Part shown: one piece after another, positions 1 to 9,111 of the stretch
How the letters are laid out: every line of letters begins with the position of its first letter
Position numbering within the stretch: position 1 is the first letter of the stretch
Assembly: GCA_030604525.1 (NCBI GenBank)
Contig: JAUVVQ010000016.1
Coordinates: 1 to 43,112 of the forward strand
DNA length: 43,112 bases
Direction: 5' to 3'
From: Phycisphaerae bacterium
GTDB lineage: Bacteria; Planctomycetota; Phycisphaerae; Sedimentisphaerales; Anaerobacaceae
The notes under the pieces: generated by a model
What the model saw: the letters and a program-made list of their open reading frames with translations, nothing else
Database searches by the model: none
What the model was told of the DNA's origin: nothing
Made by a program: the position numbers and the translations under genes

Positions 1-607
1 GCGAAGCGAAGGTCAGCCGAACGCTGGTTCACCTTCTCTACTCACTGCTGGCTTACGCCAGCCGCTCTACACTTGTAGAGAGAACTCTACAAACCAAACT
101 TTTTTATGCAAAACGAACCCAATTTCCGAAAAACCGCAACGAATGTAACTACTGTTGTAATAAAACCTTATATCAATATTCCCTTTCGCGACAGCTTCAA
201 AAACAAAGCCAAACGAACCCAATCGCCAAAACCCCAAAATGAACTTAACCTCTTATTACACAAGGGATTACGAAAAAAATCAGCGATTTTACACAGCCAA
301 AAACAAAGCCAGACTCCGAAACGAATATAACCTTTTATTAAACAAGGGCTTACGAAAATTTATGTATATAACCGCTTCAAAAACAAACCCAATTTCAACC
401 CAATTTCAACCCCTACAACCCGCATATCTTACCCATCTCCGCACCCTTTTCACCCAAAAACGCAACCCAACATCCCCTCTACCTCAGAAAAGAATCTGTG
501 GAATAATTAAATGTTGGCCTGTTATTCCTGTCAAAATCAATCTATCAGGGTCTGTTGATATATTATACCAATTTCTCCACAACCTACTGCTCGCAAAACA
601 ACTTCAT
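1..607. other. Left-end intergenic stretch without a supported gene
   Basis: No convincing gene is seen. A short stem (CTCTAC/GTAGAG at 65-80) lies beside another small stem formed by CTGGC and GCCAG near 48-61. The rest is the degenerate repeat at 97-450, followed by about 150 bases of AT-rich spacer up to the sulfatase stop codon at 608. Open frames here are low-complexity, rich in Asn, Lys and Thr, and look like translated repeat. Confidence 0.6.
97..450 (+). repeat. Dispersed intergenic repeat, expanded copy
   Basis: The segment begins with ATGCAAAACGAACCCAATTT (106-125) and contains GACAGCTTCAAAAACAAAGC (191-210). It ends with a tail containing CCAATTTCAACCCCTACAAC near 400-419. The same head and tail occur as one contiguous, shorter unit in inverted orientation at 42850-43022. 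In this left copy, two further partial head units lie between head and tail (about 216-395), each with ACACAAGGGATTACG-like and AAAACAAAGCC-like pieces, so it looks like a tandemly expanded version. Function unknown; probably a non-coding dispersed repeat family of this genome. Confidence 0.65.
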
Positions 608-2314
608 TTACATTCCGAGGTCTTTGTATGTTTTCGGATAGTCACGTTTCGGCAGCTCGAAGCCTGGCTTACGCCTCACGGGCCAAGGCAGAACACCACA
701 GCGTTTGGCCCAGGTATCATACATCCCGATCATTTTGGTCCGCAAGTCCGGATGATCATCGGAGAGGTCATGCATTTCCGTACGGTCGGATTCCATATCA
801 TAGAGCCGCCAGGGCTCCTCGTGCTCGGCGACAAGTTTCCACTTGCCCATGCGAACGGCGTGCTTGCCTTCGTGCTCGAAGTAAATGGCTTTAGCTTCAC
901 GGTTGAGGGGCTTATCATAGAAGGCGGGCACGATGGATACGCCCTCCATCGGCGGTATCACGTGTCCTTTGTAATGTTTTGGATAGTCGGCACCCGCCAG
1001 TTCCAGACATGTGGGCATCAGATCGATTAGGTGTGCTGGTTCATGTCGCAGCGCACCGTGGTCTTTGATTCGGTCGGGCCAATGTGCGATTAGCGGGGAG
1101 GCAATACCACCTTCGTAGGACCAGTGCTTGTAGAACCTGTACGGTGTATTTGATGCGTTGGCCCACGCTCGGCCGTAGGTCAGAAAGTAACCCTTTTTCG
1201 TTCCCAGTTGTTTGGCCGGGCCGCCCCCATACACACCTTCGCCCTCCTCACAGGCCCCATTATCGACAAAAAACAGGATAACTGTGTTGTCAAGCTCGCC
1301 GAGGTCCTTTAGTGTTTTGAGTACACGGCCAATATTCTGGTCCATTCGGTCGATCTGGGCGGCATAAATGGCCATTCGAAAATCTGAGGTATCCTTTTGC
1401 TCCTCAGGAACATCCTCCCAGGCCGGTGCATCGCTGTCGGACAATTTCCATTCAGGTTTTACCAATCCCGTTTTAATCATCCGCTCATAGCGCTCTTTAC
1501 GGATAGCGTCCCAGCCTTTTCTGTATTTGCCGCGATACTTGGCTATATCCTCAGGCCAGGCGTGCAGAGGCCAGTGCGGGGCGTTATATGCAAGGTAGCA
1601 GAAGAACGGATTGTCATCCGCCTTGGAGGCCTCGGAGATAAATCTGACTGCGTAGTCCGTGAAAGCATCGGTCGTATAAAAGCCGTCCCATGGCTTGATG
1701 CGTTTTCGATTGTGGAGGAGCAGCCTGCCGGGGGCCGGATTCCAATAGTTGCAGGCGCCGCGAATAATGCCGAAGTACTCATCGAATCCCCTATCTACCG
1801 GCCACATTCCCTCGTACGTGCCGACGTGCCACTTACCGGCCATGATGGTATGGTAGCCGGCCGGTTTCAATGCCTCGGCAATGGTCACACAGTTGTGGTT
1901 CAGCGAGCCCCGGTAGCCGGGGTAACCATAGTCATATCCCTGTTCAACCTCCTCGACCGTCATATGACCGATGCCGGCCTGATGGGGGTACAAACCAGTG
2001 AGCAGCGAAGCACGCGTCGGACAGCACCGTGCCGTGTTATAGAACTGGGTGAAGCGAACACCGTTTGCGGCCATACTGTCGAGGTTGGGCGTATTGACCT
2101 CGCCACCGAAGCAGCCAATGTCCGAGTAACCCATATCGTCGGCCATAATCAAAATAATATTCGGTCTCGCAGATGAATTTTTGACTTTTGAAGGTTTTAG
2201 AATATTTGAACATCCCGGAATTCCTATTGCGGCTGCCCCGATTCCGATTGCTTTAAGAAACTCTCGACGAGAATAATTAGTCGAAGATTTCCCATTTATA
2301 CGCTTCAATAACAT
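608..2314 (-). CDS. Tat-exported formylglycine-dependent sulfatase
   Basis: Type I sulfatase of 568 residues, predicted to hydrolyse sulfate esters outside the cytoplasm, probably on sulfated polysaccharides. The N-terminus has a twin-arginine motif (SRREFLK, residues 15-21), a hydrophobic stretch and GIPGC ending at Cys35, which could be a lipobox although Pro at -2 is unusual. The sulfatase fold starts at residue 50 with metal ligands Asp59 and Asp60. The signature is CCPTR at 97-101, so Cys97 would be converted to formylglycine by a maturase not present in this window. The length is normal for the family. The next gene upstream on the same strand is 270 bases away, so it is probably transcribed alone. 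The sulfated substrate cannot be named from sequence. Confidence 0.93.
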   Translation of the reverse strand: MLLKRINGKSSTNYSRREFLKAIGIGAAAIGIPGCSNILKPSKVKNSSARPNIILIMADDMGYSDIGCFGGEVNTPNLDSMAANGVRFTQFYNTARCCPTRASLLTGLYPHQAGIGHMTVEEVEQGYDYGYPGYRGSLNHNCVTIAEALKPAGYHTIMAGKWHVGTYEGMWPVDRGFDEYFGIIRGACNYWNPAPGRLLLHNRKRIKPWDGFYTTDAFTDYAVRFISEASKADDNPFFCYLAYNAPHWPLHAWPEDIAKYRGKYRKGWDAIRKERYERMIKTGLVKPEWKLSDSDAPAWEDVPEEQKDTSDFRMAIYAAQIDRMDQNIGRVLKTLKDLGELDNTVILFFVDNGACEEGEGVYGGGPAKQLGTKKGYFLTYGRAWANASNTPYRFYKHWSYEGGIASPLIAHWPDRIKDHGALRHEPAHLIDLMPTCLELAGADYPKHYKGHVIPPMEGVSIVPAFYDKPLNREAKAIYFEHEGKHAVRMGKWKLVAEHEEPWRLYDMESDRTEMHDLSDDHPDLRTKMIGMYDTWAKRCGVLPWPVRRKPGFELPKRDYPKTYKDLGM

Positions 2315-2585
2315 CGCTACAACTCCTTACTGCCATAAGCTGGCATTTCCCAGATAACATTTTACATCCTATCTCAGCTACGCCGCTGAGCCTCTTTTCT
2401 AATAGAATATCAAATCTGTCTCGAAAGCTCAAGCTTTCCAACTTCATTTTGAAACTATTTTAGCAGTAACAATAGCAAAAACACGAATTTAGTAACTGAA
2501 TTATCGTTTCTTTAACATACCTCAACCTGTGTCCCCGTCTGAAATCCAAGTTTTTCAGCATAAATCTTCGTTGTCACGCTGCGAG

Positions 2586-4868
2586 CTATTTCAGCGCATT
2601 CGGCTCATTGCTTACAGTAAACATCTGACGCCACTGCCGTCTTTGTGCCTGCCATTTAGGCCGGGCATCGGGAATTTTTACTTCACTAAATTCTTTGAGA
2701 AATTCGTTAGGGTCTATCCCCTCCGGAGGATTATTCAAATATGCCTCAACCGAACGCACCATAACGTCATTCGGCTCTAAAACGTTTTCTAACAAGTAAT
2801 TATGAACTAAATCCGTGGCATTTTTGACTTTTCGTCCTCTTAAATATAAGTTCAAAAGCTCATTCATATAGCGTTGTTTCTCTTTACTGTTATCGGTTTT
2901 TTGTAATAATAGGCCAAAATACTCCGCCGCACGCTCTAAAGAACCGGTTTCGTTGTATAAAAAAGCCAATTTTTCTCGAACCTCTTTTAACATCTGCGGT
3001 TCTTCTACAGTTTGTAACTTCTGTTCCATCAATTCGAAAAAGGGGAGCAACTGCTGATTTGATAACTCAATTTGCTCCTGATTCCGGTTGAATTTTTGCA
3101 TCCATTCTTTCAATACTGAGATATCAGAGCGTTTGAATATGCTCATCATCGACTGCCAGGCTATTTTTTTCTCCGCTTCTGTTTTGGTTTTTTCTGATAA
3201 CCAGGTCAAGTCCTCCCTGATACCCATTTCGCCGGCCAGATTGATTAATTTTTGTCTTATAACGGCACTGCTGTCATTGACAAAATCTTTTCTTAAGGTT
3301 TTAAATGCACCGGCTTTATCTATATAAATAAGCCCTGTTACCCCTGCCTGGCGAACCAAAGGAGATTCATCTTTCAGTGCCTCTTCAAATATCGGCCTGA
3401 ATTTTTCTCGGGCCAAGTCAAGACAAGATACCCCCTGAACACAGAGTTCCACCATAGAGTTTAACAAATCTGTGCGCAATGAACCGCTCTCCGCAGCCGA
3501 GGCGACCTGCTCATATCTTTTAACAATCAAATCAAGATACTTACTTACCTCAGGTTTTGAAAGTCCATCCTGCTTTAACAGTTTCTTTATAACCTCGGCG
3601 CCGTTGCGGGCCTTTACTGAATCCTGCTCAAATAAATATTCACCCGCCAATTCAAGCGTTTGTTTTCTTATCTGGGGTGCTACATTCTTACCTGAATTAG
3701 GGGAAAAAGCATATTGACAAGCCGCTCCCAGTGCAACAAAAAGTTCCTGCTTAACTTCATCATCCTGTTCAATTTTGAGCTGCTGAAGTAATTTTTCAGC
3801 AGAGCTTAACTCTCCCATCAGCGATAATAGCTGGGCTACTTTAAGTCGGACAGCTTTTTCCGGATTTGAAATCAAGCTTACCAATACAGGGCTGAACTCC
3901 GCCGGTAATTTCGAAGATGTTCCAACCCGCCATTGAGAGACTTTTTCCAATGCCCATAATTCTATGTCCACTTTCGAGTCGGTTAGATGTTCCGCCAGAA
4001 AGCTGACCCTGACTTTGTCATCTGTTAAGCTATTATAATATTTATCCAGGGTAGATAAATAACGGCTGCGCCATTCAGCGACCTCTTCTCTGAGCTTATC
4101 GACCTTCACCTCCTGATGAATCAGCAAGTCCTGAAGGAATTGCTCGTTCCCTTTATTTTGGAGCTGCTCTATAAGCACTTGCCTTTGCTTTTGGTCCTCG
4201 GGGATTGTCACACCAAGCTCGGTAAGAGCTTTTTGAGCTGTGGATTTTACTTTCTTATCAGAATCCTCAAGAAGATTGATGAGCATGGAAATTGCCTGGA
4301 TATTATGCCGTAGCTTAAGCGCATAAATCGCATTTAACCTTGCACCAGCAGATAAAGAGGTATCTGAAGCTAATCGTTCAAGAGGTATCGATATTTGTTG
4401 ATAGTCAAAAATCAAGGTGGCCTCAGCAGCCAGTTTTGCAATTTGAGATTCACTTGTTCCAAGGATATCCAGTAACGGATTAATAAATGTTTCTTTCCTT
4501 TTTATATTCTTATATCTATCATTCTGCCTGGCCTGGTTTAATGCCTTACAAACGGCAGCTTGAGCTGCGTCATTTTCAGTCTGTTTTAAGGTTTCAATCA
4601 AAATTTTTCTTGCCTGCGGGTTATCATCAAAGAGCATAACATTTGCCGCATCAATCCGCATTTGCTCGTTGGAACCTTTGAGCAATGCATCTCTATTGAT
4701 TTTCAATTGCTTGTCGAGGTCGGATTCCTGTCCCGATTTTTGAGCTTCGGCTGATACATCCTCCCTCGCCACGAGAGTTTCGTTTGATACCTCCTCCTGT
4801 GCCACAGAGTTCTGGCGACAACCAATTACAAGCAACAAAATAACAAGAAAAAGATGTTTCATTCTCAT
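2586..4868 (-). CDS. HEAT-repeat lipoprotein with C-terminal TPR-like helices
   Basis: A 760-residue lipoprotein. A short hydrophobic signal ends in VIGC at Cys17, a good lipobox. A second ATG two codons on, better spaced from AGGA, may be the true start. The rest is almost entirely helical, with repeated pairs such as EKAVRLKVAQLL, SPLVRQAGVTGL and SAVIRQKLINLAGEMG, typical of HEAT repeats. The last 150 residues (with KLAFLYNETGSLERAAEYF) look TPR-like. Such proteins are usually scaffolds for protein contacts at the cell envelope; no catalytic motif is seen. It follows the recombinase gene on the same strand but is separated from it by about 150 bases with a 26-base palindrome. Confidence 0.8.
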   Translation of the reverse strand: MRMKHLFLVILLLVIGCRQNSVAQEEVSNETLVAREDVSAEAQKSGQESDLDKQLKINRDALLKGSNEQMRIDAANVMLFDDNPQARKILIETLKQTENDAAQAAVCKALNQARQNDRYKNIKRKETFINPLLDILGTSESQIAKLAAEATLIFDYQQISIPLERLASDTSLSAGARLNAIYALKLRHNIQAISMLINLLEDSDKKVKSTAQKALTELGVTIPEDQKQRQVLIEQLQNKGNEQFLQDLLIHQEVKVDKLREEVAEWRSRYLSTLDKYYNSLTDDKVRVSFLAEHLTDSKVDIELWALEKVSQWRVGTSSKLPAEFSPVLVSLISNPEKAVRLKVAQLLSLMGELSSAEKLLQQLKIEQDDEVKQELFVALGAACQYAFSPNSGKNVAPQIRKQTLELAGEYLFEQDSVKARNGAEVIKKLLKQDGLSKPEVSKYLDLIVKRYEQVASAAESGSLRTDLLNSMVELCVQGVSCLDLAREKFRPIFEEALKDESPLVRQAGVTGLIYIDKAGAFKTLRKDFVNDSSAVIRQKLINLAGEMGIREDLTWLSEKTKTEAEKKIAWQSMMSIFKRSDISVLKEWMQKFNRNQEQIELSNQQLLPFFELMEQKLQTVEEPQMLKEVREKLAFLYNETGSLERAAEYFGLLLQKTDNSKEKQRYMNELLNLYLRGRKVKNATDLVHNYLLENVLEPNDVMVRSVEAYLNNPPEGIDPNEFLKEFSEVKIPDARPKWQAQRRQWRQMFTVSNEPNALK

Positions 4869-4956
4869 CCTGATAACCTAAAAAACACACGTGCCGAAAG
4901 TTCTCCGAGCATAATACTATCCTTTACTACTCAAGTCAAATAACAAGCTGGTATTT

Positions 4957-4982
4957 GCTCCTCAGATATATATCTGAGGAGC
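4957..4982. repeat. Perfect 26-base palindrome
   Basis: The two arms are GCTCCTCAGATAT and its exact complement, with no spacer. It lies between the recombinase stop codon and the start of the HEAT lipoprotein gene. It could be the terminator of the recombinase gene, but no T-run follows on either strand. An operator for a dimeric regulator of the downstream gene is the other simple reading. Confidence 0.6.
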
Positions 4983-5015
4983 TTGCCCCGGCCAATCCGC
5001 TGTCAACCCGGCTTG

Positions 5016-5909
5016 CTAAGGTCTTGGGTGGTACTTTTTGTGAATCTGACGAAGTCTCTTCTGGTCCACGTGCGTATAAATCTGGGTAGTTGCTATATCG
5101 ACATGACCAAGCATCTCCTGGATGCTTCTCAAATCAGCGCCTCCGCTCAAGAGATGTGTGGCGAAAGAATGCCTCAGTGTATGTACCGTCAAGCCGTCAG
5201 ACATACCTGCACGGCTTGCATATTTTTTGACGATGCGCCAAATCTCAATACGACTTAAAGCTCTGCCTGTTCGTGAAAGCAACAGGAAATCCCGGCTGAA
5301 TGGTTTAGCTAATTTCGGACGCAGCTTGTTGAGATATTCATGTACCGCCCCTGCTGCTATCTTACCCAGCGGAACAACTCTTTCCTTATTACCCTTTCCG
5401 AAACAACGTAAGTATCCGATATCGAGATTCAAATCCGCCAGTTTTAAATTTGCAAGCTCCCCGGCCCGGATGCCGCAGGCATAGAGCAGCTCAAGAATGG
5501 CTTTGTCCCGAAAATAAAACGGCTCCTGTGGTGATGGAGTATTGAGCAGTTTCAAGACCTGCTGTTCGGAACATACCCTCGGCAATTTTTGCCAGACCTT
5601 CGGCCCTTCAAGAACGGCAGAAAAATCGTCTTCAATCAAGCCGCCCATTTTTGCATAACTCAGAAACATCCGCACCGCCACAAGCGCCCGCTTAACAGAG
5701 GCCTCGCTTTTTTGCTCTTTGGCGAGCTTGTGCAGATAATTCTGGACAATGACCGGCTTAAACTGTTCAAATTTGCCGAGATGCTCAGAATCACAAAACT
5801 CAAGAAACGCTTTTAAATCCCGGCCATAAGCTAATATAGTATTTTCAGAAAGTCCCGCCTCGACGGCTAAAAATGTAAGAAAATCTCCGGCGTGTTTACC
5901 TAACGGCAT
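5016..5909 (-). CDS. XerC/XerD-type tyrosine recombinase
   Basis: Site-specific recombinase of 297 residues, the usual length for XerC/XerD, which resolve chromosome dimers at dif. The N-terminal SAM-like DNA-binding domain covers about residues 5-90 and the catalytic domain 110-290. All catalytic residues are present: Arg148 (CGIRAGE), Lys172 (GKGNKE), His243 and Arg246 (HTLRH), His269 (LGHV) and Tyr278 (IYTH). I chose the ATG at 5909 because the family starts there; an upstream in-frame start would add 22 residues of atypical sequence. The 5' end faces an Rhs fragment on the opposite strand. It may be the housekeeping enzyme or serve a mobile element; the sequence does not decide, so no symbol is given. 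Confidence 0.9.
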   Translation of the reverse strand: MPLGKHAGDFLTFLAVEAGLSENTILAYGRDLKAFLEFCDSEHLGKFEQFKPVIVQNYLHKLAKEQKSEASVKRALVAVRMFLSYAKMGGLIEDDFSAVLEGPKVWQKLPRVCSEQQVLKLLNTPSPQEPFYFRDKAILELLYACGIRAGELANLKLADLNLDIGYLRCFGKGNKERVVPLGKIAAGAVHEYLNKLRPKLAKPFSRDFLLLSRTGRALSRIEIWRIVKKYASRAGMSDGLTVHTLRHSFATHLLSGGADLRSIQEMLGHVDIATTQIYTHVDQKRLRQIHKKYHPRP

Positions 5910-5946
5910 TGACAACAGCTTCCTGCAAACAGATTGTCTCTGAGCT

Positions 5947-6987
5947 GTGTACATAAAGAATCTCAAAAAGGCCAATAATAATATCGGCGCTAAATTCCTG
6001 ATAGCTTTAATCGGCGAGTGGACGGTCAGTGATACCGAGTACTTACTCTATGACGGTCACGGCTCGACAAGGCAGATACTGGACTCCACCGGCATTACCG
6101 ATGTCCATAATTACGATGCTTACGGCGTATCGCTCGGCTATGATGACAGCGTTAGCTCACCTAAGACCAACCTGCGCTACGCAGGCGAATACTTTGATGA
6201 GAACATCTCGAATTACTACCTCCGCACCCGTTGGTACAGCCCGGCCAACGGCCGATTTAATAGGATGGATCCATACGCCGGAAATAACCGCGACCCGCAA
6301 TCCCTCCACAAATACCTCTACTGCCATGCAAATCCGGTTAACTCGATTGATCCATCTGGGATGTGGAGTTTAGCGGGAACAATTGCTGTAACTGGTATTG
6401 TCTCATCCATTGTTGGAGGGATTCTGATAGGCGTAGGAATAAAGGTAAAAAATGATGTTGTTCGTGATATAGGAATAGCTTTTCTCACTATGGGCTTGGC
6501 TTTGGTTGGGGCAGCAGCTTTGATGGCAGGAGGAATACTGCTATTGTCAGCGGCTGAGGCTGTAGCCACAACATTAGGGGTATTTGGTGTTACATTGCTT
6601 ATTACAATAGCTGGTGGAATGGTTAGTGAGTATGCAGATAGAACAGTTACAACGGCTAACTTTAAGAGGTTTTTGGAGTTTTATGCGATTGATAGCTCTA
6701 GGAAGATTCCACCAAAGGGCATTTTAATCTTCAGGGAAGGACACGGAAATATTACAGAAGTTGAAATACCCAATTTTGTATTTTCCGTGAGGCCGCAGTA
6801 CATGACAAATGATACTATCTATGCATATGAATGTACAAATCCTGATTCTGCAACCGACTTTGTAATAAAAAAATATAAAATCGATAGTGACGGGGCCCTT
6901 AATGAGAAGTATACTATAGAAAGGTCTGTGCAGGGATTAGCAAAAGTAGATAAAAATCTTCCTGTTGGTTGGACGGTTATTGAATAG
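5947..6987 (+). CDS. Headless Rhs core fragment with hydrophobic C-terminal tip (cassette 1)
   Basis: The frame holds only the 3' end of an Rhs/YD-repeat gene. Homology to the other copies starts near 6040 (residue 31) with the YD-core pieces LLYDGHGSTRQILDSTG and NLRYAGEYFDENIS. The conserved core ends at IDPSG (residues 134-138), where the variable toxin tip normally begins. The tip (about 139-346) has three hydrophobic, glycine-rich segments near 141-166, 176-202 and 206-227, then about 115 soluble residues. It matches no toxin family I recognise; a membrane-acting toxin is an inference. The only start is a GTG at 5947 without a ribosome site, 37 bases from the divergent recombinase start, so it may be silent. 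A likely immunity gene follows 16 bases later. Confidence 0.75.
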   Translation: MYIKNLKKANNNIGAKFLIALIGEWTVSDTEYLLYDGHGSTRQILDSTGITDVHNYDAYGVSLGYDDSVSSPKTNLRYAGEYFDENISNYYLRTRWYSPANGRFNRMDPYAGNNRDPQSLHKYLYCHANPVNSIDPSGMWSLAGTIAVTGIVSSIVGGILIGVGIKVKNDVVRDIGIAFLTMGLALVGAAALMAGGILLLSAAEAVATTLGVFGVTLLITIAGGMVSEYADRTVTTANFKRFLEFYAIDSSRKIPPKGILIFREGHGNITEVEIPNFVFSVRPQYMTNDTIYAYECTNPDSATDFVIKKYKIDSDGALNEKYTIERSVQGLAKVDKNLPVGWTVIE

Positions 6988-7003
6988 TAGAAAAAGGAAT
7001 ATC

Positions 7004-7504
7004 ATGAAAAATATAAGCCCTATTCCGATACGTACTATTTGTGTTGTTGACAAAGGAAGTAAGACGGAAATCAAAGTGACGAATCGCATTCTTTTACGAT
7101 CATCGATAGTCGCATGGTTTATAGCTTTATTAACTCTTCCCATATTTGATATATGGCTGAGGGATACAAATTATACGTCTGGGAAAACAATTTTCATGAT
7201 TGCTGCTTATGTTGTTGGCTTGCTTCTCCTCGGATTTGTATTCATAGGAATATTGAAAGCTTTTCAGGTTATAATATCCTTGGATGATGCGAACTTGCTA
7301 TTGGAAAAGCCAGCAAGTAAAAAATGGAAGCTGTCTGACCTGCAAAATTTGACTTGTAAGAAGAAAAGTGTTGTTGTTGAAAGTTTTCAAGGAGAGGAGG
7401 AAATTGTTAGTAAAGCGATGGGGTATTCTGAGAAAAAACTGCTTTTGCTTGTAAATTATCTTAATGATGAGATTAAAAAGAGGAAGCATATTTCTCAACA
7501 GTAA
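7004..7504 (+). CDS. Small membrane protein, candidate immunity to the cassette 1 tip
   Basis: A 166-residue protein starting at the ATG at 7004, chosen because an AAAAAGGA ribosome site precedes it and the longer frame overlaps the Rhs gene. Two membrane segments are visible at about residues 32-50 and 60-87, followed by a charged soluble tail. It resembles no family I can name. Its place, 16 bases behind a toxin-like Rhs tip on the same strand and equally AT-rich, is the usual place of an immunity gene in Rhs systems. A membrane immunity protein would suit a tip with membrane segments. The immunity role is inferred from context only. Confidence 0.6.
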   Translation: MKNISPIPIRTICVVDKGSKTEIKVTNRILLRSSIVAWFIALLTLPIFDIWLRDTNYTSGKTIFMIAAYVVGLLLLGFVFIGILKAFQVIISLDDANLLLEKPASKKWKLSDLQNLTCKKKSVVVESFQGEEEIVSKAMGYSEKKLLLLVNYLNDEIKKRKHISQQ

Positions 7505-7561
7505 ATATTTCAAGGCACCTTTTTGTGTTTTTTTAGCTCTTTGACAAGTTTATTATATTAA

Positions 7562-8443
7562 CTTCTGGCCTATGTAATGCTCATTAGTCCGGCTGGGTTC
7601 CAGACGTTAGCCCATGCGGATTCGCAGTATGCCGATATAGAAACATTCGACTGGTCAGAAGGCAACAGAACAATCGAATACACCTACGATGCCAATGGTT
7701 CCATAGAAACCAAAACCACAAAAGCAACCTCTACACAGGATGTCATTGAAACCGTCGAATATGAATACAATCTTCAGAATCGGCTAAAAAAACAGACCGT
7801 AAAGGATGGACAATATCCGCCAAATATCCTGTCGTGGACAGGGTACACATACAATGAAAGCGGTATCCGTGTCAAATCCGAGCACTTTGACGGGACAAAT
7901 ACTACGACAACGCTGTATCTGGTTGACTCTTTCAATCCTACCGGCTATGCACAGACAATCGAAGAAACAATAGAAGTTTCCACGTCTTCGGTTCCACAAA
8001 CAAAAACGCAAATCCAGTATACCATCGGTGATGATATTATCAGCCAAGCCAAGTCTCACTGGAACTGGCAGGATATCGGAGGTGGCCAGTATGATTGGGG
8101 CTTTGATACTACTGATGCAACCCAATACCTGCTCTACGATGGGCACGGCTCGACAAGGCAGATACTGGACTCCACCGGCATTACCGATGTCTACAATTAC
8201 GATGCTTACGGCGTATCGCTCGGCTATGATGACAGCGTTAGCTCGCCGAAGACCAACCTGCGCTACGCAGGCGAATACTTTGATGAGAACATCTCGAATT
8301 ACTACAACCGCTCTCGATGGTACAGTCCAGCCACCGGCCGATTCAACAGAATGGATACCTATCCGGGTAGCTCGCAAGACCCACAGTCGCTGCATAAGTA
8401 CCTCTATTGCCATGCAAATCCAGTGAATAATGTGGCTGCTTAG
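7562..8443 (+). pseudogene. Rhs core fragment with the tip missing (cassette 2)
   Basis: Second Rhs/YD piece, beginning 57 bases after the candidate immunity gene. The frame opens after a stop at about 7559, with a possible ATG at 7577. It carries more core than cassette 1, including YD-type repeats (TIEYTYDANGSIETKT, VEYEYNLQNRLKKQTV) and a stretch also found in cassette 4 (GYAQTIEETIEVSTSS). It then runs through the shared core to HANPVN and stops after NVAA, exactly where the tip should begin. It therefore lacks both the N-terminal bulk and the toxin, and cannot make a functional effector. Core DNA is near-identical to the other copies over blocks of 50-60 bases, for example around 8140-8230 and 8250-8306. 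Confidence 0.75.
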
Positions 8444-8526
8444 AAAAACAATTCGTCCTTGAGGTAACAGCGGAATGGATATATAATCGGCTAAAATTAT
8501 GAACAGGAAATTTGAACGGGCGAAAG

Positions 8527-9108
8527 ATGAATAAAGTCAAATTATTACCGGTTCTGGGGTTTGTGGTCGTTTCTCTTCTGGCTGGCTGCGCGAAGAATGA
8601 GCGATTTCAGGCAATTGAACGAGTCTGCATTCCCGGGGTAGGCAGGCGAACTGCATTTGAAACAGCTCAACAAGTCCTTGGTGAAATGCAATTTAGAATC
8701 GACAAAGCGGATGCATTTGCCGGCTACATTAAAACTAAGCCGTTAGGAGCTGCCCAGCTTTTCGAGCTGTGGCGAAGCGACAACGTCGGGGGCAGTAACA
8801 ATCTTGAAGCAAATCTGCACAGCTTAAGAAGAGTTGCAGAATTGCAAATGAACCAAACGGACAACCAGTTTTGTATAAACTGCCAGGTAAAAACCTACAG
8901 ATTGTCACTTCCTGAATCAGGACACAGGAGCATCTCGCTGGCGTACAAGACCTTCTCAAAAAGTTTAACGTCGCTGGAAAAGTTTCAGCTAAGCGATGAA
9001 CAAAAACGAAATATGGCGTGGGTTGAACTTGGTGAAGACAAGAAGCTTGCCACGGAAATCCTAAAGCGGCTCAAAAAGGAAATAGCGGAAAAATCAGAAG
9101 GTAAATAA
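8527..9108 (+). CDS. Putative lipoprotein of unknown function
   Basis: A 193-residue protein with a lipoprotein signal: a positively charged start, a hydrophobic stretch and LAGC with the modified Cys at 21. I took the ATG at 8527 rather than the TTG at 8512 because it sits at the right distance from the lipobox. The mature part is mixed helix and strand with many charged residues, and no known domain was recognised. It ends 3 bases before the ATG of galE, so the two are probably co-transcribed, but nothing in its sequence links it to sugar metabolism. Confidence 0.7.
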   Translation: MNKVKLLPVLGFVVVSLLAGCAKNERFQAIERVCIPGVGRRTAFETAQQVLGEMQFRIDKADAFAGYIKTKPLGAAQLFELWRSDNVGGSNNLEANLHSLRRVAELQMNQTDNQFCINCQVKTYRLSLPESGHRSISLAYKTFSKSLTSLEKFQLSDEQKRNMAWVELGEDKKLATEILKRLKKEIAEKSEGK

Positions 9109-9111
9109 CCA

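Noticed and set aside
239-1030. 263-codon open frame on the plus strand across the left repeat and the sulfatase gene
   Set aside because: Half is translated repeat and half is antisense to the well-supported sulfatase; no ribosome site or domain.
608-4868. Sulfatase and HEAT lipoprotein as one sulfatase-maturation operon
   Set aside because: A 270-base gap separates them and no formylglycine-generating enzyme is present.
7541-7570. TTGACA before Rhs cassette 2 as a promoter
   Set aside because: No -10 hexamer at 16-18 bases; the TATATT-like run is only 7 bases away.
7784-8413. 209-codon minus-strand frame inside Rhs cassette 2, with a similar one at 37013-37426
   Set aside because: It recurs only because the core DNA is conserved; it is antisense to clear YD-repeat sequence and has no start signals.
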